Position numbers and translations under genes: made by a program. This document shows, piece after piece, positions 42,037 to 56,636 of a stretch of 64,000 nucleotides of DNA; positions within the stretch are counted from its first letter, which is position 1; each line of letters opens with the position of its first letter. This DNA is from Euwallacea fornicatus (taxonomy: Eukaryota; Arthropoda; Insecta; Coleoptera; Curculionidae), in assembly GCF_040115645.1 (NCBI RefSeq), contig NW_027096036.1:558001-622000 (forward strand), in the 5' to 3' direction. The notes beneath the pieces were generated by a model. It was given only the letters and a program-made list of their open reading frames with translations. It made no database searches and was not told where the DNA came from.

Positions 42037-44148
42037 TCTTGTTGAACTTCCAAGAAAAATAGTACTTTATGTGCTCAAACACACAACTTGTGTGACTTTT
42101 CAAACTTTGAAGCTCGATAACATCGGCAAATGAGGACCAAATTTGTTAAACAGAGTGTCAAATTAATCAGCTCGACGAGATCTTTAACATGACCCAACAC
42201 ATCATGATTGCATCTTGTTGAACTTCCAAGAAAAATAGTACTTTATGTGCTCAAACACACAACCTGTGTGACTTTTCAAACTTTGAAGCTCGATAACATC
42301 GGCAAATGAGCACCAAATTTGTTAAACAGAGTGTCTAATTAATCAGCTCGACGAGATTTTGAAGATATCACAACACATCAGAATTGCATCTTGTTGAACT
42401 TCCAAGAAAAATAGTACTTTATGTGCTCAAACACAAAACTTGTGTGACTTTTCAAATTTTGAAACTCGATAACTTCGGCAAATGAGGACCAAATTTGTTA
42501 AAAAAAGTGTCAAATTAATCAGCTCGACGAGATTTTGAGGATGTCACAACACATCAGAATTGCATCTTGTTGAACTTCCAAGAAAAATAGTACTTTATGT
42601 GCTCAAACACGCAACTTTTTTGACTTTTCAAAATTTGAAACTCGATAACTTCGGCAAATGAGGACCAAATTTGTTAAACAAAGTGTCAAATTAGTCACCT
42701 CAACGAGATTTTGAAGATGTCACAACACATCAGAATTGCATCTTGTTGAACTTCCAAGAAAAATAGTACTTTATGTGCTCAAACACCCAACTTGTGTGAC
42801 TTTTCAAACTTTGAAGCTCGATAACATCGGCAAATGAGGACCAAATTTGTTAAACAGAGTGTCTAATTAATCAGCTCGACGAGATTTTGAAGATATCACA
42901 ACACATCAGAATTGCATCTTGTTGAACTTCCAAGAAAAATAGTACTTTATGTGCTCAAACACAAAACTTGTGTGACTTTTCAAATTTTGAAACTCGATAA
43001 CTTCGGCAAATGAGGACCAAATTTGTTAAAAAAAGTGTCAAATTAATCAGCTCGACGAGATTTTGAAGATGTCACAACACATCAGAATTGCATCTTGTTG
43101 AACTTCCAAGAAAAATAGTACTTTATGTGCTCAAACACGCAACTTTTTTGACTTTTCAAAATTTGAAACTCGATAACTTCGGCAAATGAGGACCAAATTT
43201 GTTAAACAAAGTGTCAAATTAGTCACCTCAACGAGATTTTGAAGATGTCACAACACATCAGAATTGCATCTTGTTGAACTTCCAAGAAAAATAGTACTTT
43301 ATGTGCTCAAACACACAACTTGTGTGACTTTTCAAACTTTGAGGCTCGATAACTTCGGCAAATGAGGACCAAATTTGTTAAACAAAGTGTCAAATTAATC
43401 AGCTCGACGAGATTTTGAAGATGTCACAACACATCAGAATTGAATCTTGTTGAACTTCCAAGAAAAATAGTACTTTATGTGCTCAAACACAAAACTTGTG
43501 TGACTTTTCAAATTTTGAAACTCGATAACTTCGGCAAATGAGGACCAAATTTGTTAAACAAAGTGTCAAATTAATCAGCTCGACGAGATTTTGAAGATGT
43601 CACAACACATCAGAATTGCATCTTGTTGAACTTCCAAGAAAAATAGTACTTTATGTGCTCAAACACGCAACTTTTTTGACTTTTCAAAATTTGAAACTCG
43701 ATAACTTCGGCAAATGAGGACCAAATTTGTTAAACAAAGTGTCAAATTAGTCACCTCAACGAGATTTTGAAGATGTCACAACACATCAGAATTGCATCTT
43801 GTTGAACTTCCAAGAAAAATAGTACTTTATGTGCTCAAACACCTAACTTGTGTGACTTTTCAAACTTTGAAGCTCGATAACATCGGCAAATGAGTACCAA
43901 ATTCCTTAAACAAAGTGTCAAATTAATCAGCTCGACGAGATCTTTAACATGACCCAACACATCATGATTGCATCTTGTTGAACTTCCAAGAAAAATAGTA
44001 CTTTATGTGCTCAAACACACAACTTGTGTGACTTTTCAAACTTTGAAGCTCGATAACATCGGCAAATGAGCACCAAATTTGTTAAACAGAGTGTCTAATT
44101 AATCAGCTCGACGAGATTTTGAAGATGTCACAACACATCAGAATTGCA
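42037..44148. repeat. 12-monomer block, copy 1
   Basis: Order: H; AACCTGTG with GATATC; A7-run with GAGGATG; CGCAACTTTTTTG; ACCCAAC with TCTAATT; A7-run; CGCAACTTTTTTG; GAGGCTCG ending ATTGAA; ACAAAAC; CGCAACTTTTTTG; ACCTAAC with GAGTACC; D. Copies 2 and 3 lie at 45,905 (offset 3,868) and 60,505. The two monomers before it (41,685 D and 41,861 AACCTGTG/AAACAG) are extra relative to copy 2. Confidence 0.85.
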
Positions 44149-45204
44149 TCTTGTTGAACTTCCAAGAAAAATAGTACTTTATGTGCTCAAACACACAACC
44201 TGTGTGACTTTTCAAACTTTGAAGCTCGATAACATCGGCAAATGAGCACCAAATTTGTTAAACAGAGTGTCTAATTAATCAGCTCGACGAGATTTTGAAG
44301 ATGTCACAACACATCAGAATTGTATCTTGTTGAACTTCCAAGAAAAATAGTACTTTATGTGCTCAAACACACAACTTGTGTGACTTTTCAAACTTTGAAG
44401 CTCGATAACATCGGCAAATGAGCACCAAATTTGTTAAACAGAGTGTCTAATTAATCAGCTCGACGAGATTTTGAAGATGTCACAACACATCAGAATTGTA
44501 TCTTGTTGAACTTCCAAGAAAAATAGTACTTTATGTGCTCAAACACACAACTTGTGTGACTTTTCAAACTTTGAAGCTCGATAACATCGGCAAATGATGA
44601 CCAAATTTGTTAAACAAAGTGTCAAATTAATCAGCTCGACGAGATCTTTAACATGACCCAACACATCATCATTGCATCTTGTTGAACTTCCAAGAAAAAT
44701 AGTACTTTATGTGCTCAAACACACAACTTGTGTGACTTTTCAAACTTTGAAGCTCGATAACATCGGCAAATGAGGACCAAATTTGTTAAACAGAGTGTCA
44801 AATTAATCAGCTCGACGAGATCTTTAACATGACCCAACACATCATGATTGCATCTTGTTGAACTTCCAAGAAAAATAGTACTTTAAGTGCACAAACACAC
44901 AACTTGTGTGACTTTTCAAACTTTGAAGCTCGATAACATCGGCAAATGAGCACCAAATTTGTTAAACAGAGTGTCTAATTAATCAGCTCGACGAGATTTT
45001 GAAGATATCACAACACATCAGAATTGCATCTTGTTGAACTTCCAAGAAAAATAGTACTTTATGTGCTCAAACACAAAACTTGTGTGACTTTTCAAATTTT
45101 GAAACTCGATAACTTCGGCAAATGAGCACCAAATTTGTTAAACAGAGTGTCTAATTAATCAGCTCGACGAGATTTTGAAGATATCACAACACATCAGAAT
45201 TGCA

Positions 45205-45376
45205 TCTTGTTGAACTTCCAAGAAAAATAGTACTTTATGTGCTCACACAACTTGTGTGACTTTTCAAACTTTGAAGCTCGATAACATCGGCAAATGATGA
45301 CCAAATTTGTTAAACAAAGTGTCAAATTAATCAGCTCGACGAGATCTTTAACATGACCCAACACATCATCATTGCA
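45205..45376. repeat. 172-bp S monomer 8
   Basis: In the left copy of the 14,600-bp-offset duplication; its partner is S monomer 10. Confidence 0.92.
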
Positions 45377-45904
45377 TCTTGTTGAACTTCCAAGAAAAAT
45401 AGTACTTTAAGTGCTCAAACACACAACTTGTGTAACTTTTCAAACTTTGAAGCTCGATAACATCGGCAAATGAGCACCAAATTTGTTAAACAGAGTGTCT
45501 AATTAATCAGCTCGACGAGATTTTGAAGATATCACAATACATCAGAATTGCATCTTGTTGAACTTCCAAGAAAAATAGTACTTTATGTGCTCAAACACAA
45601 AACTTGTGTGACTTTTCAAATTTTGAAACTCGATAACTTCGGCAAATGAGGACCAAATTTGTTAAACAAAGTGTCAAATTAATCAGCTCGACGAGATCTT
45701 TAACATGACACAACACATCAGAATTGCATCTTGTTGAACTTCCAAGAAAAATAGTACTTTACGTGCTCAAACACACAACTTGTGTGACTTTTCAAATTTT
45801 GAAGCTCGATAACTTCGGCAAATGAGGACCAAATTTGTTAAACAGAGTGTCAAATTAATCAGCTCGACGAGATCTTTAACATGACGCAACACATCAGAAT
45901 TGCA

Positions 45905-48016
45905 TCTTGTTGAACTTCCAAGAAAAATAGTACTTTATGTGCTCAAACACACAACTTGTGTGACTTTTCAAACTTTGAAGCTCGATAACATCGGCAAATG
46001 AGGACCAAATTTGTTAAACAGAGTGTCAAATTAATCAGCTCGACGAGATCTTTAACATGACCCAACACATCATGATTGCATCTTGTTGAACTTCCAAGAA
46101 AAATAGTACTTTATGTGCTCAAACACACAACCTGTGTGACTTTTCAAACTTTGAAGCTCGATAACATCGGCAAATGAGCACCAAATTTGTTAAACAGAGT
46201 GTCTAATTAATCAGCTCGACGAGATTTTGAAGATATCACAACACATCAGAATTGCATCTTGTTGAACTTCCAAGAAAAATAGTACTTTATGTGCTCAAAC
46301 ACAAAACTTGTGTGACTTTTCAAATTTTGAAACTCGATAACTTCGGCAAATGAGGACCAAATTTGTTAAAAAAAGTGTCAAATTAATCAGCTCGACGAGA
46401 TTTTGAGGATGTCACAACACATCAGAATTGCATCTTGTTGAACTTCCAAGAAAAATAGTACTTTATGTGCTCAAACACGCAACTTTTTTGACTTTTCAAA
46501 ATTTGAAACTCGATAACTTCGGCAAATGAGGACCAAATTTGTTAAACAAAGTGTCAAATTAGTCACCTCAACGAGATTTTGAAGATGTCACAACACATCA
46601 GAATTGCATCTTGTTGAACTTCCAAGAAAAATAGTACTTTATGTGCTCAAACACCCAACTTGTGTGACTTTTCAAACTTTGAAGCTCGATAACATCGGCA
46701 AATGAGGACCAAATTTGTTAAACAGAGTGTCTAATTAATCAGCTCGACGAGATTTTGAAGATATCACAACACATCAGAATTGCATCTTGTTGAACTTCCA
46801 AGAAAAATAGTACTTTATGTGCTCAAACACAAAACTTGTGTGACTTTTCAAATTTTGAAACTCGATAACTTCGGCAAATGAGGACCAAATTTGTTAAAAA
46901 AAGTGTCAAATTAATCAGCTCGACGAGATTTTGAAGATGTCACAACACATCAGAATTGCATCTTGTTGAACTTCCAAGAAAAATAGTACTTTATGTGCTC
47001 AAACACGCAACTTTTTTGACTTTTCAAAATTTGAAACTCGATAACTTCGGCAAATGAGGACCAAATTTGTTAAACAAAGTGTCAAATTAGTCACCTCAAC
47101 GAGATTTTGAAGATGTCACAACACATCAGAATTGCATCTTGTTGAACTTCCAAGAAAAATAGTACTTTATGTGCTCAAACACACAACTTGTGTGACTTTT
47201 CAAACTTTGAGGCTCGATAACTTCGGCAAATGAGGACCAAATTTGTTAAACAAAGTGTCAAATTAATCAGCTCGACGAGATTTTGAAGATGTCACAACAC
47301 ATCAGAATTGAATCTTGTTGAACTTCCAAGAAAAATAGTACTTTATGTGCTCAAACACAAAACTTGTGTGACTTTTCAAATTTTGAAACTCGATAACTTC
47401 GGCAAATGAGGACCAAATTTGTTAAACAAAGTGTCAAATTAATCAGCTCGACGAGATTTTGAAGATGTCACAACACATCAGAATTGCATCTTGTTGAACT
47501 TCCAAGAAAAATAGTACTTTATGTGCTCAAACACGCAACTTTTTTGACTTTTCAAAATTTGAAACTCGATAACTTCAGCAAATGAGGACCAAATTTGTTA
47601 AACAAAGTGTCAAATTAGTCACCTCAACGAGATTTTGAAGATGTCACAACACATCAGAATTGCATCTTGTTGAACTTCCAAGAAAAATAGTACTTTATGT
47701 GCTCAAACACCTAACTTGTGTGACTTTTCAAACTTTGAAGCTCGATAACATCGGCAAATGAGTACCAAATTCCTTAAACAAAGTGTCAAATTAATCAGCT
47801 CGACGAGATCTTTAACATGACCCAACACATCATGATTGCATCTTGTTGAACTTCCAAGAAAAATAGTACTTTATGTGCTCAAACACACAACTTGTGTGAC
47901 TTTTCAAACTTTGAAGCTCGATAACATCGGCAAATGAGCACCAAATTTGTTAAACAGAGTGTCTAATTAATCAGCTCGACGAGATTTTGAAGATGTCACA
48001 ACACATCAGAATTGCA
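45905..48016. repeat. 12-monomer block, copy 2
   Basis: Same order as 42,037-44,148. It has a private G to A at 47,577 (CTTCAGCA), absent from copies 1 and 3. After the shared D it runs to an AACCTGTG monomer ending GCA, then ACACAATTTG with GAGTACC. Confidence 0.85.
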
Positions 48017-51000
48017 TCTTGTTGAACTTCCAAGAAAAATAGTACTTTATGTGCTCAAACACACAACCTGTGTGACTTTTCAAACTTTGAAGCTCGATAA
48101 CATCGGCAAATGAGCACCAAATTTGTTAAACAGAGTGTCTAATTAATCAGCTCGACGAGATTTTGAAGATGTCACAACACATCAGAATTGCATCTTGTTG
48201 AACTTCCAAGAAAAATAGTACTTTATGTGCTCAAACACACAATTTGTGTGACTTTTCAAACTTTGAAGCTCGATAACTTCGGCAAATGAGTACCAAATTC
48301 CTTAAACAAAGTGTCAAATTAATCAGCTCGACGAGATTTTAAAAATGTCACAACACATCAGAATTGCATCTTGTTGAACTTCCAAGAAAAATAGTACTTT
48401 ACGTGCTCAAACACACAACTTGTGTGACTTTTCAAATTTTGAAGCTCGATAACTTCGGCAAATGAGGACCAAATTTGTTAAACAGAGTGTCAAATTAATC
48501 AGCTCGATGAGATCTTTAACATGACGCAACACATCAGAATTGCATCTTGTTGAACTTCCAAGAAAAATAGTACTTTACGTGCTCAAACACACAACTTGTG
48601 TGACTTTTCAAATTTTGAAGCTCGATAACTTCGGCAAATGAGGACCAAATTTGTTAAACAGAGTGTCAAATTAATCAGCTCGATGAGATCTTTAACATGA
48701 CGCAACACATCAGAATTGCATCTTGTTGAACTTCCAAGAAAAATAGTACTTTATGTGCTCAAACACACAACTTGTGTGACTTTTCAAACTTTGAAGCTCG
48801 ATAACTTCGGCAAATGTGGACCAAATTTGTTAAACAAAGTGTCAAATTAGTCACCTCAACGAGATTTTGAAGATGTCACAACACATCAGAATTGCATCTT
48901 GTTGAACTTCCAAGAAAAATAGTACTTTATGTGCTCAAACACACAACTTGTGTGACTTTTCAAATTTTGAAGCTCGATAACATCGGCAAATGAGGACCAA
49001 ATTTGTTAAACAGAGTGTCAAATTAATCAGCTCGACGAGATTTTGAAGATGTCACAACACATCAGAATTGCATCTTGTTGAACTTCCAAGAAAAATAGTA
49101 CTTTATGTGCTCAAACACACAACCTGTGTGACTTTTCAAACTTTGAAGCTCGATAACATCGGCAAATGAGCACCAAATTTGTTAAACAGAGTGTCTAATT
49201 AATCAGCTCGACGAGATTTTGAAGATATCACAACAAATCAGAATTGCATCTTGTTGAACTTCCAAGAAAAATAGTACTTTATGTGCTCAAACACAAAACT
49301 TGTGTGACTTTTCAAATTTTGAAACTCGATAACTTCGGCAAATGAGGACCAAATTTGTTAAACAAAGTGTCAAATTAATCAGCTCGACGAGATCTTTAAC
49401 ATGACACAACACATCAGAATTGTATCTTGTTGAACTTCCAAGAAAAATAGTACTTTACGTGCTCAAACACACAACTTGTGTGACTTTTCAAATTTTGAAG
49501 CTCGATAACTTCGGCAAATAAGGACCAAATTTGTTAAACAGAGTGTCAAATTAATCAGCTCGACGAGATCTTTAACATGACGCAACACATCAGAATTGCA
49601 TCTTGTTGAACTTCCAAGAAAAATAGTACTTTATGTGCTCAAACACACAACTTGTGTGACTTTTCAAACTTTGAAGCTCGATAACATCGGCAAATGAGCA
49701 CCAAATTTGTTAAACAGAGTGTCTAATTAATCAGCTCGACGAGATTTTGAAGATGTCACAACACATCAGAATTGCATCTTGTTGAACTTCCAAGAAAAAT
49801 AGTACTTTATGTGCTCAAACACACAACCTGTGTGACTTTTCAAACTTTGAAGCTCGATAACATCGGCAAATGAGCACCAAATTTGTTAAACAGAGTGTCT
49901 AATTAATCAGCTCGACGAGATTTTGAAGATGTCACAACACATCAGAATTGTATCTTGTTGAACTTCCAAGAAAAATAGTACTTTATGTGCTCAAACACAC
50001 AACTTGTGTGACTTTTCAAACTTTGAAGCTCGATAACATCGGCAAATGGGCACCAAATTTGTTAAACAGAGTGTCTAATTAATCAGCTCGACGAGATTTT
50101 GAAGATGTCACAACACATCAGAATTGTATCTTGTTGAACTTCCAAGAAAAATAGTACTTTATGTGCTCAAACACACAACTTGTGTGACTTTTCAAACTTT
50201 GAAGCTCGATAACATCGGCAAATGATGACCAAATTTGTTAAACAAAGTGTCAAATTAATCAGCTCGACGAGATCTTTAACATGACCCAACACATCATCAT
50301 TGCATCTTGTTGAACTTCCAAGAAAAATAGTACTTTATGTGCTCAAACACACAACTTGTGTGACTTTTCAAACTTTGAAGCTCGATAACATCGGCAAATA
50401 AGGACCAAATTTGTTAAACAGAGTGTCAAATTAATCAGCTCGACGAGATCTTTAACATGACGCAACACATCAGAATTGCATCTTGTTGAACTTCCAAGAA
50501 AAATAGTACTTTATGTGCTCAAACACACAACTTGTGTGACTTTTCAAACTTTGAAGCTCGATAACATCGGCAAATGAGCACCAAATTTGTTAAACAGAGT
50601 GTCTAATTAATCAGCTCGACGAGATTTTGAAGATGTCACAACACATCAGAATTGCATCTTGTTGAACTTCCAAGAAAAATAGTACTTTATGTGCTCAAAC
50701 ACACAACCTGTGTGACTTTTCAAACTTTGAAGCTCGATAACATCGGCAAATGAGCACCAAATTTGTTAAACAGAGTGTCTAATTAATCAGCTCGACGAGA
50801 TTTTGAAGATGTCACAACACATCAGAATTGTATCTTGTTGAACTTCCAAGAAAAATAGTACTTTATGTGCTCAAACACACAACTTGTGTGACTTTTCAAA
50901 CTTTGAAGCTCGATAACATCGGCAAATGAGCACCAAATTTGTTAAACAGAGTGTCTAATTAATCAGCTCGACGAGATTTTGAAGATGTCACAACACATCA

Positions 51001-51360
51001 GAATTGTATCTTGTTGAACTTCCAAGAAAAATAGTACTTTATGTGCTCAAACACACAACTTGTGTGACTTTTCAAACTTTGAAGCTCGATAACATCGGCA
51101 AATGATGACCAAATTTGTTAAACAAAGTGTCAAATTAATCAGCTCGACGAGATCTTTAACATGACCCAACACATCATCATTGCATCTTGTTGAACTTCCA
51201 AGAAAAATAGTACTTTATGTGCTCAAACACACAACTTGTGTGACTTTTCAAACTTTGAAGCTCGATAACATCGGCAAATGAGGACCAAATTTGTTAAACA
51301 GAGTGTCAAATTAATCAGCTCGACGAGATCTTTAACATGACCCAACACATCATGATTGCA

Positions 51361-52768
51361 TCTTGTTGAACTTCCAAGAAAAATAGTACTTTAAGTGCAC
51401 AAACACACAACTTGTGTGACTTTTCAAACTTTGAAGCTCGATAACATCGGCAAATGAGCACCAAATTTGTTAAACAGAGTGTCTAATTAATCAGCTCGAC
51501 GAGATTTTGAAGATATCACAACACATCAGAATTGCATCTTGTTGAACTTCCAAGAAAAATAGTACTTTATGTGCTCAAACACAAAACTTGTGTGACTTTT
51601 CAAATTTTGAAACTCGATAACTTCGGCAAATGAGGACCAAATTTGTTAAACAAAGTGTCAAATTAATCAGCTCGACGAGATCTTTAACATGACACAACAC
51701 ATCAGAATTGTATCTTGTTGAACTTCCAAGAAAAATAGTACTTTACGTGCTCAAACACACAACTTGTGTGACTTTTCAAATTTTGAAGCTCGATAACTTC
51801 GGCAAATAAGGACCAAATTTGTTAAACAGAGTGTCAAATTAATCAGCTCGACGAGATCTTTAACATGACGCAACACATCAGAATTGCATCTTGTTGAACT
51901 TCCAAGAAAAATAGTACTTTATGTGCTCAAACACACAACTTGTGTGACTTTTCAAACTTTGAAGCTCGATAACATCGGCAAATGAGCACCAAATTTGTTA
52001 AACAGAGTGTCTAATTAATCAGCTCGACGAGATTTTGAAGATGTCACAACACATCAGAATTGCATCTTGTTGAACTTCCAAGAAAAATAGTACTTTATGT
52101 GCTCAAACACACAACCTGTGTGACTTTTCAAACTTTGAAGCTCGATAACATCGGCAAATGAGCACCAAATTTGTTAAACAGAGTGTCTAATTAATCAGCT
52201 CGACGAGATTTTGAAGATGTCACAACACATCAGAATTGTATCTTGTTGAACTTCCAAGAAAAATAGTACTTTATGTGCTCAAACACACAACTTGTGTGAC
52301 TTTTCAAACTTTGAAGCTCGATAACATCGGCAAATGAGCACCAAATTTGTTAAACAGAGTGTCTAATTAATCAGCTCGACGAGATTTTGAAGATGTCACA
52401 ACACATCAGAATTGTATCTTGTTGAACTTCCAAGAAAAATAGTACTTTATGTGCTCAAACACACAACTTGTGTGACTTTTCAAACTTTGAAGCTCGATAA
52501 CATCGGCAAATGATGACCAAATTTGTTAAACAAAGTGTCAAATTAATCAGCTCGACGAGATCTTTAACATGACCCAACACATCATCATTGCATCTTGTTG
52601 AACTTCCAAGAAAAATAGTACTTTATGTGCTCAAACACACAACTTGTGTGACTTTTCAAACTTTGAAGCTCGATAACATCGGCAAATGAGGACCAAATTT
52701 GTTAAACAGAGTGTCAAATTAATCAGCTCGACGAGATCTTTAACATGACCCAACACATCATGATTGCA
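51361..52768. repeat. 8-monomer HOR unit A-H (1,408 bp), exemplar
   Basis: Monomer starts: A 51,361; B 51,537; C 51,713; D 51,889; E 52,065; F 52,241; G 52,417; H 52,593. Each has a private combination of diagnostic bases, given in the summary. Eight 176-bp units make 1,408 bp, and the next A begins exactly there. Confidence 0.92.
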
Positions 52769-54176
52769 TCTTGTTGAACTTCCAAGAAAAATAGTACTTT
52801 AAGTGCACAAACACACAACTTGTGTGACTTTTCAAACTTTGAAGCTCGATAACATCGGCAAATGAGCACCAAATTTGTTAAACAGAGTGTCTAATTAATC
52901 AGCTCGACGAGATTTTGAAGATATCACAACACATCAGAATTGCATCTTGTTGAACTTCCAAGAAAAATAGTACTTTATGTGCTCAAACACAAAACTTGTG
53001 TGACTTTTCAAATTTTGAAACTCGATAACTTCGGCAAATGAGGACCAAATTTGTTAAACAAAGTGTCAAATTAATCAGCTCGACGAGATCTTTAACATGA
53101 CACAACACATCAGAATTGTATCTTGTTGAACTTCCAAGAAAAATAGTACTTTACGTGCTCAAACACACAACTTGTGTGACTTTTCAAATTTTGAAGCTCG
53201 ATAACTTCGGCAAATAAGGACCAAATTTGTTAAACAGAGTGTCAAATTAATCAGCTCGACGAGATCTTTAACATGACGCAACACATCAGAATTGCATCTT
53301 GTTGAACTTCCAAGAAAAATAGTACTTTATGTGCTCAAACACACAACTTGTGTGACTTTTCAAACTTTGAAGCTCGATAACATCGGCAAATGAGCACCAA
53401 ATTTGTTAAACAGAGTGTCTAATTAATCAGCTCGACGAGATTTTGAAGATGTCACAACACATCAGAATTGCATCTTGTTGAACTTCCAAGAAAAATAGTA
53501 CTTTATGTGCTCAAACACACAACCTGTGTGACTTTTCAAACTTTGAAGCTCGATAACATCGGCAAATGAGCACCAAATTTGTTAAACAGAGTGTCTAATT
53601 AATCAGCTCGACGAGATTTTGAAGATGTCACAACACATCAGAATTGTATCTTGTTGAACTTCCAAGAAAAATAGTACTTTATGTGCTCAAACACACAACT
53701 TGTGTGACTTTTCAAACTTTGAAGCTCGATAACATCGGCAAATGAGCACCAAATTTGTTAAACAGAGTGTCTAATTAATCAGCTCGACGAGATTTTGAAG
53801 ATGTCACAACACATCAGAATTGTATCTTGTTGAACTTCCAAGAAAAATAGTACTTTATGTGCTCAAACACACAACTTGTGTGACTTTTCAAACTTTGAAG
53901 CTCGATAACATCGGCAAATGATGACCAAATTTGTTAAACAAAGTGTCAAATTAATCAGCTCGACGAGATCTTTAACATGACCCAACACATCATCATTGCA
54001 TCTTGTTGAACTTCCAAGAAAAATAGTACTTTATGTGCTCAAACACACAACTTGTGTGACTTTTCAAACTTTGAAGCTCGATAACATCGGCAAATGAGGA
54101 CCAAATTTGTTAAACAGAGTGTCAAATTAATCAGCTCGACGAGATCTTTAACATGACCCAACACATCATGATTGCA
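52769..54176. repeat. 8-monomer HOR unit A-H, next copy
   Basis: Directly follows the exemplar with the same eight monomers in order. I saw no difference in the diagnostic positions. Confidence 0.92.
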
Positions 54177-54528
54177 TCTTGTTGAACTTCCAAGAAAAAT
54201 AGTACTTTAAGTGCACAAACACACAACTTGTGTGACTTTTCAAACTTTGAAGCTCGATAACATCGGCAAATGAGCACCAAATTTGTTAAACAGAGTGTCT
54301 AATTAATCAGCTCGACGAGATTTTGAAGATATCACAACACATCAGAATTGCATCTTGTTGAACTTCCAAGAAAAATAGTACTTTATGTGCTCAAACACAA
54401 AACTTGTGTGACTTTTCAAATTTTGAAACTCGATAACTTCGGCAAATGAGCACCAAATTTGTTAAACAGAGTGTCTAATTAATCAGCTCGACGAGATTTT
54501 GAAGATATCACAACACATCAGAATTGCA

Positions 54529-54700
54529 TCTTGTTGAACTTCCAAGAAAAATAGTACTTTATGTGCTCACACAACTTGTGTGACTTTTCAAACTTTGAAG
54601 CTCGATAACATCGGCAAATGATGACCAAATTTGTTAAACAGAGTGTCTAATTAATCAGCTCGACGAGATTTTGAAGATATCACAATACATCAGAATTGCA
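54529..54700. repeat. 172-bp S/T chimera (S monomer 9)
   Basis: Front is S (4-bp deletion and GATGACC). The back is T (GAGTGTCTAATT, GATATC, CAATACATC). It is followed by B. Compared with S then T at 59,805-60,152, exactly one monomer length is missing, as expected from an exchange between S and T in the stretch between GATGACC and GAGTG. Confidence 0.88.
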
Positions 54701-56636
54701 TCTTGTTGAACTTCCAAGAAAAATAGTACTTTATGTGCTCAAACACAAAACTTGTGTGACTTTTCAAATTTTGAAACTCGATAACTTCGGCAAATGAGGA
54801 CCAAATTTGTTAAACAAAGTGTCAAATTAATCAGCTCGACGAGATCTTTAACATGACACAACACATCAGAATTGCATCTTGTTGAACTTCCAAGAAAAAT
54901 AGTACTTTACGTGCTCAAACACACAACTTGTGTGACTTTTCAAACTTTGAAGCTCGATAACATCGGCAAATGAGCACCAAATTTGTTAAACAGAGTGTCT
55001 AATTAATCAGCTCGACGAGATTTTGAAGATGTCACAACACATCAGAATTGCATCTTGTTGAACTTCCAAGAAAAATAGTACTTTATGTGCTCAAACACAC
55101 AACCTGTGTGACTTTTCAAACTTTGAAGCTCGATAACATCGGCAAATGAGCACCAAATTTGTTAAACAGAGTGTCTAATTAATCAGCTCGACGAGATTTT
55201 GAAGATGTCACAACACATCAGAATTGTATCTTGTTGAACTTCCAAGAAAAATAGTACTTTATGTGCTCAAACACACAACTTGTGTGACTTTTCAAACTTT
55301 GAAGCTCGATAACATCGGCAAATGGGCACCAAATTTGTTAAACAGAGTGTCTAATTAATCAGCTCGACGAGATTTTGAAGATGTCACAACACATCAGAAT
55401 TGTATCTTGTTGAACTTCCAAGAAAAATAGTACTTTATGTGCTCAAACACACAACTTGTGTGACTTTTCAAACTTTGAAGCTCGATAACATCGGCAAATG
55501 ATGACCAAATTTGTTAAACAAAGTGTCAAATTAATCAGCTCGACGAGATCTTTAACATGACCCAACACATCATCATTGCATCTTGTTGAACTTCCAAGAA
55601 AAATAGTACTTTATGTGCTCAAACACACAACTTGTGTGACTTTTCAAACTTTGAAGCTCGATAACATCGGCAAATAAGGACCAAATTTGTTAAACAGAGT
55701 GTCAAATTAATCAGCTCGACGAGATCTTTAACATGACGCAACACATCAGAATTGCATCTTGTTGAACTTCCAAGAAAAATAGTACTTTATGTGCTCAAAC
55801 ACACAACTTGTGTGACTTTTCAAACTTTGAAGCTCGATAACATCGGCAAATGAGCACCAAATTTGTTAAACAGAGTGTCTAATTAATCAGCTCGACGAGA
55901 TTTTGAAGATGTCACAACACATCAGAATTGCATCTTGTTGAACTTCCAAGAAAAATAGTACTTTATGTGCTCAAACACACAACCTGTGTGACTTTTCAAA
56001 CTTTGAAGCTCGATAACATCGGCAAATGAGCACCAAATTTGTTAAACAGAGTGTCTAATTAATCAGCTCGACGAGATTTTGAAGATGTCACAACACATCA
56101 GAATTGTATCTTGTTGAACTTCCAAGAAAAATAGTACTTTATGTGCTCAAACACACAACTTGTGTGACTTTTCAAACTTTGAAGCTCGATAACATCGGCA
56201 AATGAGCACCAAATTTGTTAAACAGAGTGTCTAATTAATCAGCTCGACGAGATTTTGAAGATGTCACAACACATCAGAATTGTATCTTGTTGAACTTCCA
56301 AGAAAAATAGTACTTTATGTGCTCAAACACACAACTTGTGTGACTTTTCAAACTTTGAAGCTCGATAACATCGGCAAATGATGACCAAATTTGTTAAACA
56401 AAGTGTCAAATTAATCAGCTCGACGAGATCTTTAACATGACCCAACACATCATCATTGCATCTTGTTGAACTTCCAAGAAAAATAGTACTTTATGTGCTC
56501 AAACACACAACTTGTGTGACTTTTCAAACTTTGAAGCTCGATAACATCGGCAAATGAGGACCAAATTTGTTAAACAGAGTGTCAAATTAATCAGCTCGAC
56601 GAGATCTTTAACATGACCCAACACATCATGATTGCA

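Larger units (their letters stand above)
43973..49400. repeat. About 5.4-kb duplication, left copy
   Basis: From the D monomer at 43,973 onward, the monomer order matches 58,573-64,000 at a constant offset of 14,600 bp: D E F G H A B2 S T B C2, then the 12-monomer block, two adjacent CTCGATGAG monomers (48,385 and 48,561), and a monomer with the rare CAACAAATC at 49,229-49,237. The previous monomers differ (ACCTAAC at 43,797 against C at 58,397), which sets the left boundary. Confidence 0.88.
49601..54528. repeat. Near-identical 28-monomer segment, left copy
   Basis: Order D E F G (H/C) D E F G H, then two full A-H units, then A and B2. It matches 54,877-59,804 at an offset of 5,276 bp. The third monomer (49,953) carries the rare AATGGGCACC, shared only with 55,229, which ties the two copies together. 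Confidence 0.88.
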
